Notes under the pieces: generated by a model
What the model was told of the DNA's origin: nothing
Databases searched by the model: none
What the model saw: the letters and a program-made list of their open reading frames with translations, nothing else
In this document: positions 36,270-43,695 of the stretch, piece by piece
How positions within the stretch are numbered: the stretch's first letter is position 1
Layout: the number at the start of each line of letters is the position of its first letter
Source: Candidatus Gallitreponema excrementavium
GTDB taxonomy: Bacteria > Spirochaetota > Spirochaetia > Treponematales > Treponemataceae
NCBI GenBank assembly: GCA_017694795.1
Contig: JADIMM010000079.1
Location: 23,654 to 87,653 of the forward strand
DNA: 64,000 nucleotides
Direction: 5' to 3'
Program-made: the position numbers and the translations under genes

Positions 36270-36880
36270 TGACGGTTTTTTTTCATTTTTCCGTTGAAGG
36301 TTTTTCAAACAGCTATATTGTGGTTAATCTCAACACAAAAACGGCTCTTTTTGTAGACCCTGGATTTGTAGACCCTCTGATGATCTCTCATATCGAAGAT
36401 AACGGATACACACCCAAGGGCATTCTTGTCACCCACAGCCACTATAATCATATAAGAGGAGTTAGTACTCTTTTAAAAATTTATGATATCCCTGTTTTTG
36501 CAGCTGAGGCAGAAATTGCAGGGCATAAAACAAATATGGTTTCAGGTGACGGTTTTTTTCATTGTGCAGGATTCGATATCGGCCATTACTCTGTCCCCGG
36601 TCACTCCCCGGATTCATTAATGTATAAGATTAGGTTTTTGTTATTCTCTGGAGATGCCTTGGTAGCAGGGGGAATAGGTTCCACCAACGGATATTACGGC
36701 TGTGAAATTCTGAGAAAAACGATTAACAACAAAATAATAAATCTCCCCGAAGAAACAATAATTCTTCCGGGGTACGGACCGCCGTCTACAATAAAGGCAG
36801 AAAAGAATTTCAATTTTATGTTGAAAAACCCGCCTCAGGAATATAACAGAAAAGAACTTCACAAAGAAAGGGATTATTAG
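36269..36880 (+). CDS. Metallo-beta-lactamase-fold protein with incomplete metal site 2 (203 aa)
   Basis: The fold is clear (YIVVNLNTKTALFVDPGF, GILVTHSHYNHIRG, YSVPGHSPDSLMYKI, LLFSGDALVAGG). In glyoxalase II-type members the metal ligands are HxHxDH, H, D and H. Here His56 and His58, His112 and Asp129 are kept (site 1), but the site-2 Asp is Asn60 (HSHYNH) and the last His is Tyr169 (PGYGPPS); His61 remains. Both changes hit site 2, so a single-metal or non-hydrolytic protein is likely (inference). It is translationally coupled to the pentapeptide-repeat gene. Substrate unknown. Confidence 0.87.
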   Translation: MTVFFHFSVEGFSNSYIVVNLNTKTALFVDPGFVDPLMISHIEDNGYTPKGILVTHSHYNHIRGVSTLLKIYDIPVFAAEAEIAGHKTNMVSGDGFFHCAGFDIGHYSVPGHSPDSLMYKIRFLLFSGDALVAGGIGSTNGYYGCEILRKTINNKIINLPEETIILPGYGPPSTIKAEKNFNFMLKNPPQEYNRKELHKERDY

Positions 36881-38694
36881 TCAGGTTTAAATTTCCACAA
36901 GTATACCAAATTGCTTCTGCCTGCTTCCAATCCCCAGCGGGAAAAAAGGTAATCCGAAATATTTTTGTTTGCCGTAAAAACAGCTTCCTTTCCTGCATTC
37001 TTTATGTATTCTATGTGGGATTCGTATTCCTTGACTTCTTCCAACTGGGAACACACATAATCAGTAAAATGATTTATAAGTTTATCATATTCCAACTGGG
37101 TCATATATGCCATGAATTCGTTGTGCATCAAATACAAATCGCCGTCGTTGTACTGTAAAGAAGGAACAGCCTCGTAATAAGCCTTGAGAAAAGAAATTAA
37201 TCCCGGATCTGCATTGTTGTATTCTTCGGCTACTTTTTTTCTGAACGCTTCATCAATAAAAAAAAGACCGTGAAAACATTCATGGGCAAAAAACAGTTTC
37301 CGCCTGTACAGCTCGGACTCAACTGAAAAGGAAATCACCCCGCCGGTTCCAGCCTCGTACAAGTTTCCACCTGAAGATTCTGAATCAAAAGAATCCGGAT
37401 CAGGGGCTGTTTTTTTAATTATTTGATTCTCCAGAAGAATTTCTTTCAGAAGAATTTCCTCATCATTAAGCAAAATATTCTGTGTTTCTGCCAAGGAAAA
37501 AAACTCGGCAAGTTTGGAAGCATTGAAATCATTGGCATTAAAAGCCCTTAAAGAATCCAGCGCCTCTCCCTCTAAAATTGTCCCGGCAGTCTGTTTTTTT
37601 TCCACAAAGGCTCCAAGCCTCTTAAACATCAAATCCTGAAAATCATAAGAGGCTGTATCAATCAGGATAAGATCCGGGAATCTGTCCCAACAATAAATTT
37701 CAAAATCCTTATTTCTCCAGTTTAAAGGATTATTTTTTATAATGAGACCTGGATCTATCGGAATCGGAGGAACAATAAAATAATCATTTTTAGCTGGCTC
37801 TGATTCAGTCTTAAATTCTTTTTCCGGAGAAAAATAAAACCCCGTAACAAATTCCACGTCCTTATCAATTGTAATTTCACCTTTCAGGGATTGCAAAAAA
37901 TTCCCCGGTATTGTGCAATGATAATCTTTTACAGTACAAAGAATGGTCATTCCTGTATTTATTTCATTAAAATTTATTTGAACCTTTGGTACTTCTGAAA
38001 CAGAATTATCCTGTTTTAAATCCGTTCCCACCATTGTAGAAACTTCGATATTTATTGAGTAACTACCAGTTTCAGTGTAATCTTCGATCAACAAAGACAG
38101 GGGTAAATCTGTAAAAGTTCCCCCTCCTTTTTTCATCCCATAGGTAAGAATGGTTTCATGGAATTTACTCGTTTTTTTCCAGCCGTAAAAAGAACAGGAA
38201 TTCTCGATGGAATTTATTTTTATAAACTGGGAATCCGGAACTATACCATCATCCCAAACCCCAAAAACTACGAGCCCGGCAGGTTTTCTTCCGTTTAAAT
38301 CCACCGGAAGGACGATATCAATATTCCTGTATTCACCAGGTGGATTTTCGATAAAAAAATTATCTTCCCTGTAGGCGGAAACAGGCAAGGCTCCGTCATC
38401 TTCAAATTCGTCACTGTAAAAAAAACTACAAATTATTTTTTTAGGAAACTCTCCTGAAATGGAAAGACTCACTTTAATCCCGTCTTTTGTGAATGCAAAA
38501 TCTCCGGAAAACAAATAAACCCCGGGAGATGGAATCCCCGGATTCAATTCCGGGAAAATAAGAGCGGACTCTGCGGCCATGTTCAAAGGTATGAGGGTAC
38601 CGGGAAAAAGGCCGGTAACAGATTTATCCACAGGAAAAACAATGCCAGTGAAAAACCCTGTTACACAGAAAATAAACAACAATGTTTTTTTCAT
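36877..38694 (-). CDS. Exported protein with zincin-like HExxH domain (605 aa)
   Basis: A signal peptide (MKKTLLFIFCVTGFFTGIVF) predicts export. The N-terminal ~300 residues look beta-rich and are not recognised. Near the C-terminus residues 471-475 read HECFH, an HExxH zinc motif within KLFFAHECFHGLFFID, and 50 residues later NEFMAY supplies Glu526, the spacing and NExxA form of a gluzincin third ligand. This suggests a secreted or periplasmic metallopeptidase, unassigned to a family. It lies 3 nt after the 260-aa gene, with which it forms an operon. It ends 4 nt inside the end of the convergent metallo-beta-lactamase gene. Confidence 0.72.
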   Translation of the reverse strand: MKKTLLFIFCVTGFFTGIVFPVDKSVTGLFPGTLIPLNMAAESALIFPELNPGIPSPGVYLFSGDFAFTKDGIKVSLSISGEFPKKIICSFFYSDEFEDDGALPVSAYREDNFFIENPPGEYRNIDIVLPVDLNGRKPAGLVVFGVWDDGIVPDSQFIKINSIENSCSFYGWKKTSKFHETILTYGMKKGGGTFTDLPLSLLIEDYTETGSYSINIEVSTMVGTDLKQDNSVSEVPKVQINFNEINTGMTILCTVKDYHCTIPGNFLQSLKGEITIDKDVEFVTGFYFSPEKEFKTESEPAKNDYFIVPPIPIDPGLIIKNNPLNWRNKDFEIYCWDRFPDLILIDTASYDFQDLMFKRLGAFVEKKQTAGTILEGEALDSLRAFNANDFNASKLAEFFSLAETQNILLNDEEILLKEILLENQIIKKTAPDPDSFDSESSGGNLYEAGTGGVISFSVESELYRRKLFFAHECFHGLFFIDEAFRKKVAEEYNNADPGLISFLKAYYEAVPSLQYNDGDLYLMHNEFMAYMTQLEYDKLINHFTDYVCSQLEEVKEYESHIEYIKNAGKEAVFTANKNISDYLFSRWGLEAGRSNLVYLWKFKPD

Positions 38695-38697
38695 AAA

Positions 38698-39480
38698 TCA
38701 GGATCTGAGGTTTATTACAGTTTTGGCAAGCTGTTCTGCTATTTTAAATTTACGCTGTGCATCAAGCATTCCGTCAATCCTTAAAAGGCTGTCAAAAAAA
38801 CCTTCAAAGCCGGAAGGAAGTATATCCAGGGCATGTACCTGTTCATTGCAGGACTTGTGGGAGGGTTCGAATTTATGGTTTACCATAAACAAAACCGAAG
38901 TTACAAATTTTAAGTAACCGGAAAGAGATACCTGATAAAAAAAAGCGTCATTTTGGACAGCCGCAGCCCCCAAATCCATAAGATAATGCTCCATAGTGGT
39001 CTGGTAAAAATCACGCATTTTATTCCAAAACACATCAGGAAGATTTTCCAGCTGCTTTCTGACCTTAACAATCCAACCGGATTTGTTGAACAGGATTTCA
39101 CTGTTGAGAAGCCTGTAAAAACCATATGTACCAGAATCTTTAAGTCGCCACAAATTCTCGCAATCTGAAGCTGCAATCCCCAAATTCGTCCCTACTTTAT
39201 TCATGCTCTTATATTCTATTCTCACAGGAATATCTTCCAGCATAACACGGTCTTTTGTTCCTAAAGGAGAAGTCTCAAACATTGAAGCATTGGGAAAAAC
39301 GGATGTCCGTTCATCAATTCCGGGCATTTCCCCTTCATAATAAACATCAAAAATCAATGCAAAATATGAATCCAGAAAATCCACCCGGGCTGTTTCATTA
39401 AGACAAATACATTCCACCCCGGGCCACCTGGAGATTACTGAAAAAATCTCTTCTGTTATCTTTTTTACTTTCATGTTCAT
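38698..39480 (-). CDS. Hypothetical protein (260 aa), possibly nucleotidyltransferase-related (DUF4037-like)
   Basis: ATG at 39480 follows AAGGAG by 7 nt. The chain starts with an alpha/beta part (GVECICLNETARVDFLDSYF, ALIFDVYYEG) and ends in a helical bundle (LKFVTSVLFMVNHKFEPSHK, ILPSGFEGFFDSLLRIDG). That order resembles DUF4037-type proteins with a degenerate nucleotidyltransferase fold, but the usual GS and DxD catalytic motifs are not evident. No signal peptide. It is the first gene of an operon with the exported zincin-like protein. Confidence 0.65.
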   Translation of the reverse strand: MNMKVKKITEEIFSVISRWPGVECICLNETARVDFLDSYFALIFDVYYEGEMPGIDERTSVFPNASMFETSPLGTKDRVMLEDIPVRIEYKSMNKVGTNLGIAASDCENLWRLKDSGTYGFYRLLNSEILFNKSGWIVKVRKQLENLPDVFWNKMRDFYQTTMEHYLMDLGAAAVQNDAFFYQVSLSGYLKFVTSVLFMVNHKFEPSHKSCNEQVHALDILPSGFEGFFDSLLRIDGMLDAQRKFKIAEQLAKTVINLRS

Positions 39481-39515
39481 AATTTTTCTCCTTGCACTAA
39501 AAAAGCACCGGGTGA

Positions 39516-39521
39516 ATTATA
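39516..39521 (-). promoter_or_regulatory. Extended -10 promoter for the 260-aa gene operon
   Basis: TATAAT on the minus strand is preceded by TGG (extended -10, ATGGTATAAT). No consensus -35 is visible. It is divergent from the OPT promoter. Confidence 0.5.
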
Positions 39522-39600
39522 CCATGATTTTTGAAATACCAAAAGATTTTTTTCAACGAAGCTGAAATATTGGAACCTGCAACATGCCGCTTGTTTTTTA

Positions 39601-39629
39601 TGGCTTTACTGTATGATTTATGGTATAAT
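39601..39629 (+). promoter_or_regulatory. Promoter for the OPT transporter and PqqD-like gene
   Basis: TATAAT at 39624-39629 with the extended ATGG just upstream; a weak -35 (TGGCTT) is 17 nt away. It mirrors the extended -10 promoter on the other strand in this 178-bp divergent gap. Confidence 0.6.
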
Positions 39630-39658
39630 TCCGGAAGATTATTTTTTACAGGTGAAAT

Positions 39659-41569
39659 ATGAGCGAAAAGAATACTTTTAAACCCTTTATACCTTCTGAA
39701 AAAATAATGCCGGAACTTACGGTTGTATCGGTTATTCTCGGACTATTGCTGGCAGTGGTATTCGGGGCGGCAAACGCCTATCTTGGGCTAAGGGTTGGAA
39801 TGACCATTTCGGCTTCTATACCGGCTGCGGTAATCTCCATGGGAATTGTCCGTATTATTTTACGAAGAAATTCAATTCTGGAAAACAATATGGTTCAAAC
39901 CATAGGTTCAGCAGGGGAATCCCTGGCAGCCGGGGCAATTTTTACAATTCCGACTCTTTTTATGTGGGCAGCGGAAAACCCCGAAGTTTCAGCCCCCTCA
40001 TTTTGGAATATAACTATCATCGCCCTATTAGGAGGAATTTTGGGAGTTCTTTTCATGATACCGCTCAGAGCCGCCCTTATTGTAGAAGAACACGGAACCC
40101 TACCCTTTCCTGAAGGCACAGCCTGTGCCGAAGTCCTGCTTGCAGGAGAAGAAGGCGGCGAAAAATCAAAGGTCGTTTTTTCCGGTCTGGGTATTGCTGC
40201 ATTATACAAATTTATAACAGACGGAATAAAACTCTTTCCTTCAGAAATACAATGGAATATAAAATCTCTCAAAACAGGATTCGGGATGGATGTACTGCCA
40301 GCACTTACCGGAGTAGGTTATATCTGTGGTCTGAAAATATCTTCCTATATTTTTGCAGGGGGAATTCTGGGGTGGTTTGTATTAATCCCCCTTATTACAC
40401 TCTTTGGAATTGACAATCTTATTGCGCCGGGTACTGCAGCCATATCTGAGCTGGGACCATCCGGAATTTGGAGTTCCTATATAAGGTACATTGGGGCAGG
40501 GGCAGTAGCAGCAGGAGGAATTATAAGCCTTGTTAAATCCCTTCCAATGATTATAAAGACATTTTCCAAGGCAATAAAGGGACTGGGAAAAGGCAATACC
40601 GGAAACACAACCCTTAGAACCGAAAGGGATTTACCTATGCAAGTAGTTCTGGCAGGCAGCCTTGTCATAGCCTTAATCATATGGATTCTGCCCTCCATTC
40701 CTGTAAATTTTGTAGGGGGGCTTTTAATTGTCGTTTTCGGCTTCTTTTTTGCCACTGTTTCAAGCCGGATGGTAGGAATAGTCGGTTCTTCCAACAATCC
40801 GATATCAGGAATGATAATAGCCACACTGCTTATTTCTACCGGAATTCTTAAAGCTTCGGGAATCACCGGATACCAGGGTATGGCTTCTGCAATCTGTATC
40901 GGAACAATTGTCAGCATCGTTTCCGCCATGGCTGGAGATACCTCTCAGGATTTAAAAACCGGATACATCATCGGTGCAACACCGGTAAAACAGCAGATAG
41001 GTGAAATCCTCGGGGCTGTAATTTCAGCCCTGGCCATTGCAGGAATAATGTACCTTCTTAATTCTGCCTGGGGATTTGGCTCCCCTGAGTTGCCGGCCCC
41101 CCAGGGAACATTGATGAAGCTTGTAGTCGAAGGAGTTATGGGAGGGACACTTCCTTGGGGACTGATTTTCTGCGGAATGGGTGTTGCCGTAGTGCTGGAA
41201 ATCCTCAGACTGCCGGTACTTCCCTTTGCCGTAGGATTGTATCTTCCAATTTACCTTTCCACTCCGATTTATATAGGAGGAATTATACGCTGGATTACGG
41301 AAAAATTCTTTTTTAAAGATAACCCCGAAAAGAACCGGCTCTGCGTGGACAAAGGAGTTTTGTACTGTTCCGGAATGATTGCAGGGGAAGGTATAATAGG
41401 AATTCTTCTGGCAGTTTTTGCTGTCATTCCATTTAAAGGAGGCAGCCTTCTTTCATTTATTGACTTGGGAATCCCATTGGGAAATTGGGGGAGCATTTTA
41501 TTCTTCATAATAATTATTGCCTCAATCTTCTTTTTCTCCATAAAACAAAAAAACAAGAATAGTCAATGA
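39659..41569 (+). CDS. OPT family oligopeptide transporter (636 aa)
   Basis: The protein is polytopic, with about 14-16 hydrophobic segments and few charges. OPT-family features are seen: AAVFGAANAYLGLRVGMTIS-like start (LLAVVFGAANAYLGLRVGMT), QTIGSAGESLAAGAIFTIPT, LPFPEGTACAEVLLAGEEGG, GGLLIVVFGFFFATVSSRMV and NPISGMIIATLLISTGILKA. Members carry oligopeptides or metal chelates by proton symport across the cytoplasmic membrane. The substrate here is unknown. Its stop overlaps the start of a PqqD-like gene (ATGA), so the pair is co-translated. Confidence 0.93.
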   Translation: MSEKNTFKPFIPSEKIMPELTVVSVILGLLLAVVFGAANAYLGLRVGMTISASIPAAVISMGIVRIILRRNSILENNMVQTIGSAGESLAAGAIFTIPTLFMWAAENPEVSAPSFWNITIIALLGGILGVLFMIPLRAALIVEEHGTLPFPEGTACAEVLLAGEEGGEKSKVVFSGLGIAALYKFITDGIKLFPSEIQWNIKSLKTGFGMDVLPALTGVGYICGLKISSYIFAGGILGWFVLIPLITLFGIDNLIAPGTAAISELGPSGIWSSYIRYIGAGAVAAGGIISLVKSLPMIIKTFSKAIKGLGKGNTGNTTLRTERDLPMQVVLAGSLVIALIIWILPSIPVNFVGGLLIVVFGFFFATVSSRMVGIVGSSNNPISGMIIATLLISTGILKASGITGYQGMASAICIGTIVSIVSAMAGDTSQDLKTGYIIGATPVKQQIGEILGAVISALAIAGIMYLLNSAWGFGSPELPAPQGTLMKLVVEGVMGGTLPWGLIFCGMGVAVVLEILRLPVLPFAVGLYLPIYLSTPIYIGGIIRWITEKFFFKDNPEKNRLCVDKGVLYCSGMIAGEGIIGILLAVFAVIPFKGGSLLSFIDLGIPLGNWGSILFFIIIIASIFFFSIKQKNKNSQ

Positions 41570-41919
41570 AAAAGAAACACTGCTTAAACTATCTGGATCT
41601 GGTCTTTGAAAAAAATCCTGATATTTTGTGGACAAAAACAGACACAGGCCTGATAGTTCTTTCAGTCGAAAACCGGGGGTTTTACAACAGAATTGCCCAG
41701 ATTTTCTTTAAAAAGCCACCGGTAAGTTATATTTCCCTGGATAAAAACGGGAGCTGTTTCTGGCAGCTTCTTGACGGGAAAAACTCGGTATTTGATATTA
41801 TAAAAAAAATGGAGGAAGAATTTCCTTCTGAAACAGAAATGATGAACCGGGGACTTAACTTTTTCAGGACTCTCCAGGTAAATAAATTTATAATTCAAAA
41901 AAAGGCAAATCTTTTATAA
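41566..41919 (+). CDS. PqqD-like peptide-binding protein (117 aa)
   Basis: The central part (LSVENRGFYNRIAQIFFKKP, then SYISLDKNGSCFWQLLDGKN, then SVFDIIKKMEEEF) is the winged-helix PqqD domain. In known pathways PqqD hands a precursor peptide to a radical SAM enzyme. Here the gene overlaps the OPT transporter by 4 nt and no radical SAM peptide maturase or precursor is nearby, so the usual role is not supported; it might sort or chaperone a peptide handled by the transporter (inference). The asnB regulatory element begins 8 nt after its stop. Confidence 0.8.
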   Translation: MKKKHCLNYLDLVFEKNPDILWTKTDTGLIVLSVENRGFYNRIAQIFFKKPPVSYISLDKNGSCFWQLLDGKNSVFDIIKKMEEEFPSETEMMNRGLNFFRTLQVNKFIIQKKANLL

Positions 41920-41926
41920 TTTGCTA

Positions 41927-41955
41927 TTGAATAAAAACCTTAAAAAGAGTAGTAT
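41927..41955 (+). promoter_or_regulatory. Promoter of asnB-gltB-purF
   Basis: TTGAAT and TAGTAT are 17 nt apart. The predicted +1 is near 41961-41963, only a few bases before the hexaloop hairpin. Confidence 0.6.
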
Positions 41956-41965
41956 CATAGACATA

Positions 41966-41983
41966 TACGGCAAAGGCGTCGTG
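41966..41983 (+). promoter_or_regulatory. ANTAR-type hexaloop hairpin (antiterminator), asnB copy
   Basis: The stem TACGGC/GTCGTG (6 bp, with one end wobble and one G-U near the loop) closes the hexaloop AAAGGC. A1 and G4 of the loop match the ANTAR recognition rule. Its 3' arm is shared with the 5' arm of the terminator, so the two structures exclude each other. Confidence 0.7.
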
Positions 41984-42029
41984 GATGATAATCTTAAAGC
42001 AGGGTTATTGTCTACGGTGCTTTTTTTTT
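41974..42029 (+). terminator. Attenuation terminator before asnB
   Basis: A 20-bp stem (41974-41993 with 42003-42022) closes a 9-nt loop and is followed by nine T. Every position pairs if G-U is allowed (8 G-U pairs). It ends 15 nt before the asnB ATG, so it must be bypassed to express the operon. Confidence 0.8.
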
Positions 42030-42044
42030 ATCAGGAGGTCTGTT

Positions 42045-43679
42045 ATGTGCTCAATTATGGGAATGTTCGGAGAAGTTACGGATATAGAGAAATTCAACGA
42101 AGGTTTTAAAGAAACCTTATCCCGGGGGCCGGATGATACAAGAGTGACACAGGTTGAAGGCGGAATCCTTGGGTTCCACAGACTTGCAATTATGGGATTA
42201 AGCCCTGAAGGAATGCAGCCTTTCAAACTGAACAGCAAATTTCTGATTTGCAACGGGGAAATTTACGGATTCAGGAAAATAAAAGCACAGTTGGAAAAAG
42301 AAGGCTATAAATTTGCAGGGGCTTCTGACTGCGAAATTCTTCTTCCATTGTTTGAAAAATACGGAACCGGTATGTTTAAAACACTCGATGCGGAGTTTGC
42401 CTGTATTATTTATGACGAAGAAACAAAAGAAGTAATTGCAGCACGGGATCCGATAGGAATCAGACCGTTATATTATGGATTTATGAAAGAACAGGATACC
42501 CGAGGACAAAAAGAAATCTGTTTTGCCTCAGAACCAAAGAATCTTGTTGGTCTTGTAGACAAGATTATTCCCTTTCCTCCCGGACATTATTATAAAAACG
42601 GGGAGTTTGTCTGTTACAGGGACATGTGCAAACCATACAAAGAAGGACAAAACAGTATTTTCTGGCAGGGAGAAGGACTTTCTGAAACCTGCGCAACAAT
42701 ACGGGAACTTCTTATAAAAGGAATCTGTAAACGCCTTGATTCAGATGCCCCCTTGGGATTTTTACTCTCCGGAGGATTGGATTCCTCCCTGGTATGTGCT
42801 GTAGCTGCGAGAGAATTAGGGAAACCCATCGAGACATTTTCAATCGGGATGGAAACAGATGCCATCGATTTAAAATATGCAAAACAGGTTGCAGAATTTA
42901 TCGGCTCCAATCACCATGAAGTAATAATCACAAAGGCAGATGTCATAAATTCCCTTGAAACAGTCATCAAGATACTTGGTACTTTCGATATCACAACAAT
43001 AAGGGCAAGCATGGGTATGTATCTACTGTGTAAAGCTATTCATGAAAAATCCGGCATAAAGGTTATTTTAACCGGTGAAATAAGCGATGAATTATTCGGA
43101 TACAAATATACTGACTTTGCACCAACTCCGGAAGAATTCCAGAAAGAATCAGAAAAAAGAATCAGGGAACTCCATATGTACGATGTACTAAGGGCAGACA
43201 GATGTATAAGTGTAAATTCCCTGGAAGCCCGTGTTCCTTTTGGGGATTTGGATTTTGTAAATTATGTTATGAGTATCGATCCAGAGTTAAAGATGAACAA
43301 ATATAACAAAGGAAAATACCTTTTAAGACATGGTTTTGAGAAATCAGAATGTGGAATAGAGTATCTTCCCGAAAATATTCTTATGAGGGAGAAGGCGGCC
43401 TTTTCTGACGCAGTGGGACATTCCCTTGTTGATGATCTTAAAGAATATGCTGAAAACTTTTACACTGACAAAGAATTTGAATCCAGGATTCTTAAATACG
43501 ACCATGCAAGGCCATTTACAAAAGAATCACTCTTATATAGGGAAATATTTGAAAAATTCTACCCGGGGCAGGCACAAATGATTACGGATTTTTGGATGCC
43601 GAATAAAAACTGGGAAGGATGCAATGTTAATGACCCAAGCGCACGAGTTTTAAAAAACTACGGAGAAAGCGGCAAATAA
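42045..43679 (+). CDS. asnB: Asparagine synthase, glutamine-hydrolysing (AsnB)
   Basis: AsnB makes asparagine from aspartate, ATP and glutamine. The 544-aa chain begins MCSIMGMFGE, with Cys2 as the amidotransferase nucleophile after Met removal, and has FHRLAIMG, LICNGEIYGF and DCEILLPLFEKYG in the glutaminase domain. The synthetase domain has the PP-loop LLSGGLDSSL and GEISDELFGYKY. ATG at 42045 follows AGGAGG; 20 in-frame upstream codons overlap the terminator and were excluded. It heads an operon with gltB (16 nt gap) and purF, all three working on glutamine. Confidence 0.96.
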   Translation: MCSIMGMFGEVTDIEKFNEGFKETLSRGPDDTRVTQVEGGILGFHRLAIMGLSPEGMQPFKLNSKFLICNGEIYGFRKIKAQLEKEGYKFAGASDCEILLPLFEKYGTGMFKTLDAEFACIIYDEETKEVIAARDPIGIRPLYYGFMKEQDTRGQKEICFASEPKNLVGLVDKIIPFPPGHYYKNGEFVCYRDMCKPYKEGQNSIFWQGEGLSETCATIRELLIKGICKRLDSDAPLGFLLSGGLDSSLVCAVAARELGKPIETFSIGMETDAIDLKYAKQVAEFIGSNHHEVIITKADVINSLETVIKILGTFDITTIRASMGMYLLCKAIHEKSGIKVILTGEISDELFGYKYTDFAPTPEEFQKESEKRIRELHMYDVLRADRCISVNSLEARVPFGDLDFVNYVMSIDPELKMNKYNKGKYLLRHGFEKSECGIEYLPENILMREKAAFSDAVGHSLVDDLKEYAENFYTDKEFESRILKYDHARPFTKESLLYREIFEKFYPGQAQMITDFWMPNKNWEGCNVNDPSARVLKNYGESGK

Positions 43680-43695
43680 ATCAGGGAGAAGCAAA

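Noticed and set aside
36269..36880. Glyoxalase II assignment
   Set aside because: The site-2 Asp and final His are replaced by Asn and Tyr, so the enzymatic name is not supported.
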